NCBI GenBank assembly: GCA_032718475.1
Contig: JAUCBJ010003680.1
Coordinates: forward strand, 1-49,128
Direction of reading: 5' to 3'
Length of the DNA stretch: 49,128 nucleotides
DNA from: Nemertoderma westbladi
Taxonomy: Eukaryota; Xenacoelomorpha; Nemertodermatida; Nemertodermatidae
Position 1 is the stretch's first letter, and every line of letters begins with the position of its first letter. Positions 9,742-20,700 of the stretch are shown here, one piece after another. A model generated the notes under the pieces. The model was given only the letters and a program-made list of their open reading frames with translations. It searched no databases and was not told where the DNA came from. Made by a program: the position numbers and the translations under genes.

Positions 9742-11255
9742 ATATGGGATGTAGCCGAGGAGTAATGACTCGAAAGTTTAGTTCTGGACTTATTGGATAT
9801 ATTAGAGAATGTGACTCAAATAATAGGATAGCTATGTTAGATGGAACTGTTACCCAGAAATTAAAATGTGAAATGATTACTGCTATGAAAATTGATGGAT
9901 TAAATGAAATTGAATGGTCATTTCTCATTGTTGATTATATTGTTGGTAATTTGGATGTTGTAATCGGGTGGGATTTTATCAAAGCACACGGAGGAGTTTC
10001 AATTAATTGTTCAAATAATGAGCAAGTGACAATTACATTTGGTTGTGCTGCATATCCAATTTCAGCGATCGGAACAGTAGAACAGAAACCACAGTCTCTG
10101 TTAATTATTGAGAAAAACGATTTCAACGCAGAATTTAATGGGAACAATTGGGAGATAGAATATAAATTTAAAGACGACATTCCCCCGGACAGATTAAATA
10201 ATACTGTGGCAGAGTATAAAATTCCTGAGAAATTACAAGATAAATATGAACAAGCAGTTGAAGGGTGGATAAATAACGGCTGGTTAAAGGAGATTAATTA
10301 CATTCCCAAGGCGCTGATACCACTTATGCACAAAAACGAACCCCGTAAAGACAGAGTAAGACCCATTATGGACTTCAGGGAACTGAATAAACATTTAAAA
10401 AACCAACCTGGTACCGACGCTGCAGTGAGCAATGAGAAACTGAGAAAATGGATGAGAAAGGGAAATCAAACGGCCGTTATAGACCTAAAAAATGCGTACA
10501 TGCAGGTTCATGTCAATCAGAAATTACACCCATACCAAGTTGTAAAATTTAAAGGCAAACTCTATGAAATGACGAGATTAGGTTATGGTTTAGCCCCAGC
10601 CCCGAAGATACTAGATTCAATAGTAGAGAAAGTTCTAGAACAGGACAAGAAGATAAAAGATGCAGCAGATAATTTTCGTGATGACATTTATGTAGATGTG
10701 AGTAAGGTAGAAGCGATAGAAGTTGTAAATCATTTGAAAAGGTATGGACTCGGAAGTAAGGATCCAGTTGAAATAAAGAATGGAGCAAGGGTACTCGGTA
10801 TTTCTGTAAAAGATGGCAAATGGCGTCGAGATTCAGAATTGCCTCAACCAGAGGAAATTGAGAAATCAATAAGTCATCGTAGATTGTTGGCAATCATAGG
10901 CAAATTACGTGGAAATTACTTGATTGGGGGATGGCTGAGAGTAGCATGTTCCTGGCTACAAAGACAGGCGTCCAAAACATTAATGGACAGTGCAGTAGAT
11001 GATGATGTAAGAGAGAAATTGCTGGAAACAGTTGTGAGAGTGAACAAACATGACCCAGCTCATGGACATTGGCCGATATCAAATATAGATGTTGGCGAAG
11101 TATGGTGTGATGCCAGCAACATCGCATTGGGAGCATTGATTCGTATTAATGGGATTGTAGCAGAAGACGGAACCTGGCTGAGGAAGGCCATGGATAATGA
11201 AACCAAAAGTAGAGATAGTGGCTATTGGAAAAACTGGCTGTACACCAGAAGATGA
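9609..11255 (+). CDS. pol: Pol N-terminal part: protease, reverse transcriptase, start of RNase H
   Basis: The frame is open from 9609 and is entered by the -1 shift. Retroviral-type aspartic protease near 9732-9960: ALVDMGCSRG in place of the usual D-[ST]-G, then DVVIGWDFI. RT follows: RVRPIMDFRELNKHL near 10350, AVIDLKNAYMQVHV near 10480, MTRLGYGLAPAPK near 10570, and FRDDIYVD near 10675, which aligns with the Y/FxDD box. Then comes the tether, and VWCDASNIALGALI near 11100 holds the first RNase H aspartate. The frame stops at 11255, soon after GTWLRKAMDN. The remaining RNase H catalytic residues are absent, so roughly the last two thirds of RNase H seem deleted. Met at the protease DxG middle position is unusual. 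Confidence 0.88.
9618..9624 (+). promoter_or_regulatory. -1 ribosomal frameshift site G GGA AAC
   Basis: The heptamer GGGAAAC is in the correct phase: gag codons are GGA (9619-9621) and AAC (9622-9624). The pol frame is closed by TAG at 9606-9608 and opens right after, so the slip must occur between 9609 and 9741, where this site lies. Downstream, a 5-bp stem (9638-9642 with 9650-9654) and a perfect 7-bp stem TTCCCTG/CAGGGAA just beyond 9660 could be the stimulatory structure. Frameshifting itself is inferred. Confidence 0.8.
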
Positions 11256-12369
11256 AAATAGGTGTGGAAAAGATGCTGTTGGCCGAAGAATACAGAAACT
11301 ACATGAAATAGCGCATACTGGAGCAGAAAGAACTGAAAGTTTGTGTCAAAGGGACAGAGAGTTACAAGGGAAATCATTTAACAAAGCAGTAATAATTGAT
11401 ATATGCAAAACGTGTGATAAATGTAATAGAATTGATCCAATGCCTATTAAGGTAGAAGGGGGTAGCTGTAAAGTCAATAAAGCTTGGCAACGACTGTCAT
11501 TGGACATTACTAAAAATGAGGGAAAAACATATTTTACCATTGAGGACTGTGCATCATCATTTACAATATGGCGACAGATTTACAGAGAAACCAGTGAAGT
11601 AGTCATTAGAGAACTGCAACAGATATTTATAGAGTGGGGCCCATCTGAGGAAGTGATAACTGATAATGGTCCGGCTTTCAGGAGCGAGAAGTTTAATGAG
11701 TTTCTAGATAGTTGGGAAGTTATTCATATAGCAGCTTGTGCTCATAGACCTCAAGGGAATCCTGTCGAGAGGGTTCATCGCACTATCAAGACATGGGCAG
11801 CCCGTTCAGGCAAAGATCCAGTAAAAGTAACGTTCTGGCACAACAGAACAAAAATAAGAGGGAACCAATCGCCGCTAGAGAAACTAATGGAAGAACGAGT
11901 AATCAAACTGCCAGGAGTAAGTAAATACAAAAGAGTAGATCATGGTCCTCCAGTGAATCCACGATATTGTGTGGGAGACATGGTATATGTAAAACCGCAA
12001 CAGCACATTCGTTGTACCCAGGAATGGAATGGACCTTTCAGAGTTGAAGAGGTTATAGATCAACGTTCAATCGTAGTGAATGGATTTCGAAGACATCTGC
12101 AACATATCAGACCAGCAAAATATAAAACTCCAGCAACTATAGGTCATGATATTGAGGAACGAGCTAGCTCTGATGATCAAAATATTAGTGAAAGTGATAG
12201 TGAATCAGAGGAGAATGACGATAATGTTGAAGATAACGAACAAATAGTAAACAGTGAAAATGACGAAACAATAGACTACGGTGACAGTCAACCTAACTCG
12301 GGGAACCAATACTATATTACGAGGGGAGGCCGACAGTCTAGGCCGCCTGATAGATTGCAATATATGTAA
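11197..12369 (+). CDS. Pol C-terminal part: integrase
   Basis: The frame differs from the RT frame, so it cannot be translated after the frame break near 11255 without another event. With M at 11197 as residue 1, the HHCC zinc-binding domain is H36, H40, C70 and C73. The catalytic core has D103 (SLDITK), D156 (VITDNGPAF) and E191 (GNPVERVHR), with 34 residues between the second D and the E. WNGPFRVEEVID near residue 270 is the GPF/Y module of Gypsy-type integrases. An acidic tail at about 315-360 ends in a basic SRPPDRLQYM. Its true N-terminus was in the deleted segment; the ATG is only the first in the surviving frame. Confidence 0.88.
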   Translation: MKPKVEIVAIGKTGCTPEDENRCGKDAVGRRIQKLHEIAHTGAERTESLCQRDRELQGKSFNKAVIIDICKTCDKCNRIDPMPIKVEGGSCKVNKAWQRLSLDITKNEGKTYFTIEDCASSFTIWRQIYRETSEVVIRELQQIFIEWGPSEEVITDNGPAFRSEKFNEFLDSWEVIHIAACAHRPQGNPVERVHRTIKTWAARSGKDPVKVTFWHNRTKIRGNQSPLEKLMEERVIKLPGVSKYKRVDHGPPVNPRYCVGDMVYVKPQQHIRCTQEWNGPFRVEEVIDQRSIVVNGFRRHLQHIRPAKYKTPATIGHDIEERASSDDQNISESDSESEENDDNVEDNEQIVNSENDETIDYGDSQPNSGNQYYITRGGRQSRPPDRLQYM

Positions 12370-12400
12370 ATAAGATTATGGTTATTGAGTTCTATAGAAC

Positions 12401-12409
12401 TGGGGGGGA
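12401..12409 (+). promoter_or_regulatory. Polypurine tract
   Basis: The segment tgggggggat abuts the first base of the 3' LTR at 12410, as expected for the plus-strand primer of reverse transcription. It fixes the LTR start independently of the LTR comparison. Confidence 0.8.
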
Positions 12410-12528
12410 TATACTAATATACTAGATATATGGTGGAGGGAAGTTTGAACGATGAGATTGTATCTGTATGTAGAAGGTAGAAAGAGAGAGTAATAGAGCT
12501 TACAGAAAAACGCTATTCAGTTCTTATA
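12410..12528 (+). repeat. 3' LTR
   Basis: 119 bp, same length and ends as the copy at 8506-8624, with one mismatch. It follows the polypurine tract directly. Confidence 0.9.
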
Positions 12529-12539
12529 CAGTAGTAGTC

Positions 12540-12720
12540 TTATTAGTTTAATGTGTGGTCCTGAAACAGAGTCAAATGCTTTAATCAAATCTCAAACAAA
12601 TAAGAGCCAATTTTCAGTTTGTCTTTGTAGATAGTTCTCCAATCATTTATCCCAGGGCGTAATTGGCTCCATGTGTGCCTGTACCTTTATGAAAACCATA
12701 TTAATTCCCCTAAAAGCCAG
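12540..12720 (-). pseudogene. Short reverse transcriptase fragment at the Gypsy insertion point
   Basis: The minus strand reads DLIKAFDSVSGPHIKLIR near 12600-12545, preceded by residues resembling the usual variable linker after a Gly-Phe-rich QxGF block. DLxKAFDSV is the first RT aspartate motif of non-LTR elements. Frameshifts and a stop interrupt it. The Gypsy-like element sits immediately downstream and appears to have split it. Confidence 0.5.
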
Positions 12721-13015
12721 TTCAGATATCTATGATTACAAATATGATCTTTCCCATTTTTTTTTTTTTTACCACATATTAACAGCACAGAACGGTTATT
12801 TTACTCACTGACCTGTCACTGCGTTCTTGCAGCCCTGTAACCGAAACACTAAGAGGAGAGCTGTGCACCTATGCGCTGTTTGTAACTTACATTGCATTAG
12901 TTTTGCACATCACTGTCACTGAAACGTGATTCTCTGAACCGTTTCTTTCATCGAACCCACTTGCACTGCTCTATTCACACGAAGTTACTATATATTAATT
13001 TTATATTATTTGCAG
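12721..13015 (+). other. 3' part of an intron
   Basis: Non-coding; contains a T12-13 run near 12757-12770. It ends in the pyrimidine-rich acceptor ttatattatttgcag at 13001-13015, upstream of the MFS exon. The Gypsy-like element would lie in this same intron unless the gene's earlier exons are lost; none was recognised in the window. Confidence 0.5.
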
Positions 13016-13614
13016 GTCGAGATTTTAAGCCTTTACAGATGCTTCGAACTCGCGCCTTCTACACACTTTGGTTTATGTATTTCTTCAACGGCCAAGCGAA
13101 TAATTTTCTCCAGTCGTTGTACAAAGCGTTCGGGCAGCGGTTTATTGATGACGACCACTTTCTCGCTCTGATTGGCTCCTTGGCCGCATTGTGCGTGGCC
13201 GGAGGTCGGTTAATGTGGGGTCTTCTATCAGACAAGTACCCTTTCAAGGTGTTAATGATCTGTCTCAGCAGTATTGTAGCTATACTCATGTTTACATTCT
13301 ATACCACGCAGTTTGTCGGGCGTATTATGTTCCTAATTTGGACCAGCGCGTCGCTATTGGCCATCGCAGGAAACTTTTCCTTATTTCCCGCGGCTTCTTC
13401 TAAAACTTTCGGTTTGACTAACGCCGGAGTAAACTACGGACTATTGTACACGTGTGTGGGTGTTTACGGGCCAGTTAATGCGGCCGTCACCTCGGTATTA
13501 TCGGCCGCCCTTGGTTGGTTTGGGTTATTTTGTGTTGTAGCTATTTTTTCTTTAATTTCAGCTTTTCTTGCGTTTACCTTTAATGTTAAAAATACTGCTG
13601 GTTCTGATTTGTAG
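13016..13614 (+). CDS. MFS transporter, terminal exon (oxalate/formate-antiporter-like)
   Basis: The exon opens after acceptor tttgcag with a split codon (phase 1) and codes for about 199 residues ending VKNTAGSDL and TAG at 13612. Content is the C-terminal half of a 12-helix major facilitator: FYTLWFMYFFNGQANNFL (helix 7), LAALCVAGGRLMWGLLSDKY (helix 8 with the MFS G-R-x6-D-K type motif), VLMICLSSIVAILMF, FLIWTSASLLAIAGNFSLFP, NYGLLYTCVGVYGPVNAA and GLFCVVAIFSLISAFLAF. NFSLFPAASSKTFG and NYGLLYT recall oxalate:formate antiporter/OFA-type MFS members. The substrate cannot be told. The first half must lie on exons left of the window or be missing, so it may be a relic. No AATAAA was seen close downstream. 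Confidence 0.75.
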
Positions 13615-14394
13615 CACTTGGAGTAATACTGTATATTAACATAATAACAAATTGAAGTTTCCTAGTAGTATGTTTATTGACAATTAGTTTATAATGAGCA
13701 CATTACAGATAACCAGATCCGATCAAGCAATTCTCCATATTATATTACTCAACTTTATTTCTTTTCAAAATTAAGATTAACATACACCTAAAATAATCTG
13801 GTAATTATAAACAGCACTATTATACAATAGTGCTTGAAAAATATAATCGTATAATCTCTCGAGACATGACAGGGAGGTAGGATTGGATACGTGGTTAATG
13901 TCGAGGCAGGGGGCTGTGAAGTAGAACTTTTTAAGCTATGTGAACTATATTTACCACTATTGATACCTGCTTATGTAATCTAGTCTACGTTAGTGGGGGA
14001 TTCACGCAGGACGTAGGTTGCAAACTTAGCCAACTAGTACCACTATTTCAACCATTGACTAGTCGCCCTCTAGCAAGAGACTGGAGAACTACTGCTGAAT
14101 CCCCCACTTCAATTCAATGTTAGACTTTGTCAGACTACAGGTGAACCGAGTTTGGTTTCGTAGTCTCAAAGAGTGAATAAGTTTTTAGGGCGGTGCGTTT
14201 TTTACTTTTTTTCGATTTCATTGTTCTACCGGTGCATAAAAGTTGCCGAATGGTAAAAAAATAAGGCAAAGAAAATTTTTTTAAATTTCGTCTATATCTT
14301 CACGGATCCCAATAGGGTTGAAATTTTGAGCCATCGCGATGCACCATAATGAAATTTAAACTATATAAAAAAAAGTAAGTAAAGTAAATTTTCT

Positions 14395-14600
14395 TCGGCC
14401 GCTAGGCCAGGGATTACGCACAAAGTCTGACGACTTATTTCCGTACTTATTTCCTGTCCCCCAGAACTTTACTCCCCAGAGGAAACTCCAGTACTCATTT
14501 AGCTTCCACTTAAGAATGCAAGGCAGCCCTGGCTGGTCCCTTTAAAGCATTCGTGCCGAAATGAAAACTGCCCTGGCCCATGTGAGGATCGAACCCAAAA
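14395..14600 (-). repeat. SINE-like segment with a B box
   Basis: On the minus strand GGGTTCGATCCTC (near 14595-14583) is a good Pol III B box, followed by a body that includes catttcggcacgaatgcttt. It is repeated at about 30990-31160. No A box is seen at the proper distance upstream. It may be a 5'-truncated tRNA-type SINE carried inside the TIR element. Confidence 0.4.
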
Positions 14601-16494
14601 CTACAAATGATACTTTGAATTATTTGGAATTTGGAATTCTTTGGAATCAAGAATAGACACATCACAGAAAATGATCAATGTAGTGGGTGTAGACACCTTC
14701 AAAATAAGAGTAGAGTCAGTAGTTCTTGAGCTATTTTACAAAATGTCAAGACTATGTCCACCAATTTATTGATACTTGATATTGAGATTGAGATTGAGAT
14801 TGACAATTCGTACAAAAACTATAATGAACTAATCACTACTCTTTCATTTTAAAGGTGTCTGTATACACTAAATCAATTTGTTGCAGTGATGTGTATATTT
14901 TTGATGCCTTAAGATGATTGAAAGTATCATTGTTAGTGTATTTGCCCATATAGCTTCAAGGCAGTAATGTAGACTTGTGCCGGACTTCACATTTTCTCTT
15001 ACGAATTATCCCCGCACCTTCCCATTTGGTCCAATTATATAATACTACCAGACTACAGTACATGACATTAATATAGCTAGCTACCTTACCTACAATACCT
15101 GTAATTATTAAAAATACACGAAAGCTCCAGGTTCTCTCATTGGCTACCTGGGGTTGTTTGTTGTTGACCCATTGTGTATTTTTCTGTAGTTTGGGAGCCA
15201 GCTTGCAGCTAAATGACTAGGCGATGAGGTTTGCATGCGCTGGTATCCATATGTACAATGTCTTGTAACTTAACCTTAATCATATTATACCTGAAGTGTG
15301 TCCTTCGCGCAGCACGCGTCAAAGCATCTAAGCAGATGTCCCTTGATCACTTTACAAGAAGACAAATTATAAGATGACCTCTTAAGCTATGTGAACTATA
15401 TTTACCACTATTGTTACATGCTTTGTTATATTACGTAATCTAGTCTACGTTAGTGGGGGGTTCAGGCAGGACGGAGGTTGCAAACTTAGCCAACTAGTAC
15501 CACTATTTCAACCATTGACTAGTCGCCCTCTAGCAAGAGACTGGAGAACTACTGCTGAATCCCCCACTTCAATTCAATGTTAGACTTTGACAGGCTACAG
15601 GTGAACCGAGTTTGGTTTCGTATTCTCAAAGGGTGAAGAAGTTATTAGCTTTCAAACATTTGGCGTCAGACAGACCGAATCACAAACATAAAACGGTAGA
15701 AACAGCGGCACCCATATGATAAGCTCGATTGCTTCATCACTCCCCCAACAAGCTATGGGTGACAAGGGCAGTATATATTGTATGTGTTTTATTGACCCAA
15801 AAGGAAATGCAAGTTTCATAAACAGACAAGCAAAGAAATTACTTTTTACGAGGTCCTAAGAACAGTACTTAACAGATAACAAGAATATTAATTTGGATAA
15901 TATAAGACAAAGCGAAACAAACAAGAAACTATACACAATTACAAGAAATAGAATGGAACATGGAACAGGGTAAGGCACAGGTAATAAAAAGATATACAAA
16001 ATATGAGGCGATTCTGTGACAGTTACATCTAGAGTTAGAACATTAGACGGTGACTAATGAGATTGAAACATTAGTGGTAGAAGATATCGAGATTTACAAA
16101 AATTGGTCGCTGCAATAAAAACGTATGATGGTTGACGAAACAATGGAAAACAAAACGCGATGATTGTACCTGAATAACTAACAATAATAGTAGTTAGGAG
16201 GCGAGGGCGATAAGTACAGCGATAGATAATTTTAACAAGGAAAAATGTCTCAACACAAAACATAATTAATTGTTGATTAATCACAAAAATACAAACAAAT
16301 AAGCCTACAACAAATTACAAACAAAACAAACAAGTTACAATAAAAAAAAGAACATATCGCGAGGTGGGCGTGGGGTCAGCAAGCCGGTCAACAAAGTATT
16401 TTATTTAATACAAATTACTATTAACAAATTACATTCAAAAACATGCAGGATAGTTCGTGTTGTGGGGCTTAGCAAGCTGGTTTACAAATATACT

Positions 16495-16690
16495 TTATTT
16501 AACTTCTTTACGAAGTTTTAGAAGGCGGGATATAAAAGTTGGTAATTCTGGCTTGTCCATTATATCCGGTAAGGGTATATCTAGATTCTCCGAATTGAGG
16601 AAACCACGGCGATAATCGGAATAGTTTGGACATTTAAGAACAAAGTGTGATTCGTCCTGGACCGAACCGCACTTCCACAGCCGTACTATT
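16495..16690 (-). pseudogene. C-terminus of a non-LTR retrotransposon protein
   Basis: The minus strand reads KCGSVQDESHFVLKCPNYSD followed by YRRGFLNSE and ends LLKLRKEVK at 16495. The C-x-C/G...H...C spacing followed by YxxxR is the zinc-knuckle-like tail found at the end of many LINE RT proteins. Only the last 65 or so residues survive. A second, slightly shorter copy is at 35772-35957. The upstream RT is missing in both. Confidence 0.65.
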
Positions 16691-16829
16691 TCGGCCGAAA
16701 ATGACATCAAATTGAAGAGCTGATAAAAATGTAATAATATATTTCGGCCGAAAATTCAGTCGAAATTTCGGCCGAAAATGACATCAAATGAAATGTAACA
16801 AAATATGTCGGCCGAAATTTCGGCCGAAA
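16689..16829. repeat. Cluster of TTTCGGCCGAAA palindromes
   Basis: Four perfect 12-bp palindromes lie at 16689-16700, 16742-16753, 16766-16777 and 16818-16829, with a near copy at 16807. Intervening sequence (aatgacatcaaat) is partly repeated too. Function unknown. Confidence 0.85.
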
Positions 16830-16834
16830 ATATG

Positions 16835-17596
16835 TTTTGAAATTCTCTAATATTCTTTTTAAAACCTTTAATATTATTGCTGACTTTTTGGCGTTAACGG
16901 CGCCTCATAGAGTGGGGGTGCAGCAAAAGCTGCAAGCCATCTTAGTGAACAATTATAATTATACTATGGCTAGTTCGATTCCTCGAACAACCGCTAACAG
17001 TCGCTGTGTAACATGGTGAAGCAAGCTGGCAAGGGAAGTTGCAGGTTGCAGGTTGCAGGTATAATTATAACAGTTCGCTGATGGCTCGAAGTTTTGACTC
17101 GCCCCACATATCATTGGATATATGATTCTCTACACCCATTGGCTTGTTAGTAAAGGGGCAGGATATAAGGATGGAGACAGTGCCATACTGGGACCGGGGA
17201 TTTGAATTGGCCTTATGATAAACATATTGATGAGGTTGAAGAATATGGAGTAGAAAGTTAAAGTACCTTTGAAAATTGTAGTAGAGAGTTTCCGCCACAT
17301 GATAGAGAGCTCTTTAGGGTTTCAAATTAAGGTTTGATAATTAAGAATCTCTTAGCTTCTTTCCAGTCTCCATTTTTCCGCAGATTTTTGGACAACACCA
17401 TGGTGATGATGAATAAAAAACGTGTTGTGGCATTTAGCGCCGTGATTGGCTAGAGCTACAATAACATGTATAGTATAGGCCTACTATTCAACAATAATAT
17501 ACTATTAGTTATTGATAGTAACAATCTGTTGGCAAGCTGTATTTTTTGAGGCGTTTGTTATTATCATTTGAGGTTAATACCCCTAGATAACTTCCT
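16835..17596. other. Spacer without recognised gene
   Basis: Only short open frames without motifs. A short triplication of gcaggtt occurs at 17040-17058. The right part (17460-17596) contains degenerate pieces of the 90-bp satellite that follows. Confidence 0.5.
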
Positions 17597-17735
17597 ATAA
17601 TACTATTAGTTGGCACACTGGGAAGAGCTATTCAACTGGCGGGATAATACATTACAAATTTGTGTAGGCCTAGAGTATACTACTATAATATACTATTAGT
17701 TGGCACACTGGGAAGAGCTATTCAACTGGTGGGAT
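17597..17735 (+). repeat. 90-bp satellite, left flank of the RTE-like insertion
   Basis: About 1.5 units of the same 90-bp sequence found at 21431-21790 (core ttggcacactgggaagagct). The array was continuous before the RTE-like element at 17736-21423 landed in it. Confidence 0.9.
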
Positions 17736-17759
17736 GATGATGATGATGATCGGCTTGCA

Positions 17760-20700
17760 CTAGGGTGCAGTGCCGGCGGCCCCAGAAACATAGCGCCCCC
17801 AGATCTTGCGGTCAGCCATACAATTTCCTAATTCATTCCTGTTCTCAAGTCCTGTGTCCTTGAGCAGGCGTTTGAGGAAAGTCATTGGCTGTCCACCACG
17901 TCTATTCTCGCCAGCAGGCTGCCACAGCACAAGGTTGTGTACAGGTTGATCCTGCCGGCGGAAACAGTGCCCAGCAAGCATTAGACGGCGTTTCTGCAGG
18001 GTGATGCTAGGTCTTGGCAATGAGATGTTACCATATTTATATAACACCTCATTGCTTATGTGTGCATCATATGCTATGTTGTGCACCCGGCGAAACATCC
18101 TGGTGTATGTGCCATCCAAGGACCTGGTGTCTTCAGCAGTTAGAGCCCAGCATGGGCTGCCATAGAGCAGCACAGGCTCCACTGCTGCACGGAAAAGGCG
18201 TACCTTTAAAGAGCATGAGATGTCAGAGCTCTTCCACATCCCGGATAACTTGTGGATGGCGGACCAGGCTTTCCCTTTGCGAATTCGGAGATCTTCAGCA
18301 GACCTCCGAACCCATGATCCAAGGTAGCAGAAGTCGTTCACATGACTTACCAGTCCATCCAGCGATTGAATGTTATCCCGATCAATTTTCTGCTGATCTG
18401 AATCCATGTTTACTGTCAGAATTCTGGTCTTTGTGCTATTCACAAAGAGGCCAACACTAGATGCAGCCTCCTCTAAGCTAGATAGCAGCTTCTGTGCTCC
18501 TTCTAATGTCTCTGACAGTAAACCAAGGTCATCTGCAAAGTCAAGGTCGGTTAGATGTTCTGCTGGGGAAACACGTCTACGGCTACCTGATGGTGGAGAT
18601 ATTTCCACCCCATCAGCTTCATGAAGATCGAGTGATGTCCGCAGCACATAGTCCACCACAATAATGAAGAGGAACGGGGCTAATGTGTCTCCTTGAAGGA
18701 CACCCCAGAGAACCTCAAATGGGTCTGTGTCTCCATCAGTAGTGGATACAAAGGTCGTGGAACCGTGATATACTAATCTGATTGCATTAATGATCTCATT
18801 GGGGATCCCATATGCCTGAAGAATTTGGAACATGCGTGGGCGTGACACGGAATCGAAGGCCTTGAAGAAATCCACAAATAAGACAGCCAAATGTCTGTCT
18901 TTCTTTGTAGAAACTTCTTCAATAATCCTAAGTGCCAGAATGGGTTCAAAGGTACCTCTACCTTTTTGAAACCCATTTTGATTCCCACGCAAGAGTCTTT
19001 CTACAGGATCCCTAATGCGATTCAGCATTATTCTGTTGAATAATTTAGCTGCAATTGAGATTAGACTAATTCCACGATATGAACCAAAATAGGAGAGGTT
19101 GCCCTTCTTTGGAACGGGTGTTAGCCGATTAGTCTTCAGTTCTTGTGGTGCAATCTTAGTGCGGTACATTTCTGCTAGGATAGGGTGGGCTAGTTGAAGG
19201 CATTCTCTGATCTTAAAGACCTCGGGAGGCACATCATCAACACCAGATGCCCTTTTGGTTTTAATGTCATTCGAAGCAGTTAAGACCTCTTCGAATGTTA
19301 TGTCACCAATTGGGATGTCTGAGAGTATTGTGTGTGACACAGGCTTTACAGTGAAATCGTCAGTCAGTTCTCGATCATTATTTAGCAATTTCTCGAAATG
19401 AGACTTCCAGCATGCCAAGCGGTCGGCTGGAGAATCAGCCTTCACCTTGGCAGTTGGTCGGCTTTTTCTTCCAGAGAGCAGGTTGATTGCTTGCCAGGCT
19501 TCAGCAGATTTCCTGCTTTCGTCAGCAGCATTGATAGTATCAACCTGCTCGCTGATAAGCTTTGCTTTATTAATCGAGTATTGCTTGTTTAGAGATTTCA
19601 CTGAAGCTTTCACTGCATTTTTTGCAGAAGTTGTACGTCGGCTACGATACTCTCTTTGGGCTTTGTTCAATGCCTCTACAGGTCTAGAATCTTCTTCAAC
19701 TTCCGTGGCTTTAGATGAACAGTTTTCTTTGCAGCTGACTTTACTGCTGCAGCAAACTGGGTATATTTCTCACAGTGGTTCATTTCTTCATTTATGAGAC
19801 TGGAATATCTATTTGTAACCTCAATTGTAAAGTTATCCTTTATAATGGGGTTTTTATCCAAGGTAGACCAGTCATGATGTGGGGTGGACTTTTTAAGACC
19901 CTTGTTTGCACGAAGGCTTAATTTGGTCTTTCCCATAACCAATCGATGGTCAGTCTGAAATGTCCGCACTGTGAGAGAAGAGCAGTCAATTATTGATCCT
20001 CTGTATTTCTTACGGAAGATGAGGTGGTCTATCTGGGACTTATGACCACTGGGTCCCACATGGGTGTACAGCTTTCCAGGTCGTTTTTGGAAATTTGTAT
20101 TGGCCGAAAACAGCTCATTTGCCAGAAGAAAATCTTGCAAATGACCTGAATTTCGGTTTACAGTGTCACTATAAACCCATGGGTTAGAAGAGGATCTTGG
20201 TAAGCTGGCATTGAAGTCGCCAAGGATAGTGAGAAAGGCATGCTTGTCTATACAGTCAGTAGCTGCTTGCAGCTGGTTATAGAATGTGTCTACATTCAGC
20301 TATATCAGCAGTACTAGTTGGAGAATAGCATACCATAATCACAACCTTGGGGAACTTTTTTGCCATCTTACCAGCGCAAGTGAAGTGGTAGCAAATTATA
20401 CGGGGGGAAATGGATTCTACCTTGTCTAGTGCTGCAAAAGCAGTTGGATTTAAAAGCAGACCCACTCCCCCGTTTCCCTGATCATCCGCTGAGGAATGAA
20501 CAAGCTGCCAACCACCACCCATACCCTGGTATCTTACCTCTTCAGAGCACCTCATGCGGTGTTCCTGAATACCGACTGCAGTCAGGTTCAGCTTATCTGC
20601 AAGAGCAGTAAGTTCCCCTTGTTGCAGTGGTGGGTTGAGAGTCCTGGGATTTATTGAGGCAAGCATGGTAACTTGTCTCATGTTCACCAGGGGGTTTTTG

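Larger units (their letters stand above)
8506..12528 (+). mobile_element. Ty3/Gypsy-like LTR retrotransposon, internally deleted
   Basis: Two 119-bp LTRs (118/119 identical) flank a gag-pol region of about 3.8 kb. Order is gag, protease, RT, start of RNase H, integrase. RT before integrase plus a GPF motif after the integrase core place it in Ty3/Gypsy. AGTAGT lies directly left of the 5' LTR and one base right of the 3' LTR, a likely target duplication. The near-identical LTRs mean a recent insertion, yet pol carries a deletion and frame break near 11200-11255. So either the insertion was a defective copy mobilised in trans, or the damage came later. Confidence 0.9.
13660..16690 (-). repeat. 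Composite repeat, copy 1
   Basis: This block matches 30227-35957. Homology runs 13660-14993 with 30227-31546, and 15634-16690 with 32033-32284 plus 35130-35957. Between 14994 and 15633 copy 1 differs and contains, at 15384-15640, a second copy of its own 13922-14178. The left end holds AATAAA on the minus strand (near 13670), and the right end holds a LINE C-terminus on the minus strand, so the core may be a very decayed minus-strand retroelement. From 14186 it holds the left part of a TIR element that is complete in copy 2. Confidence 0.75.

Noticed and set aside
16960-17000. B-box-like gttcgattcctcgaac
   Set aside because: No A box at a suitable distance and no terminator; also a simple inverted repeat.
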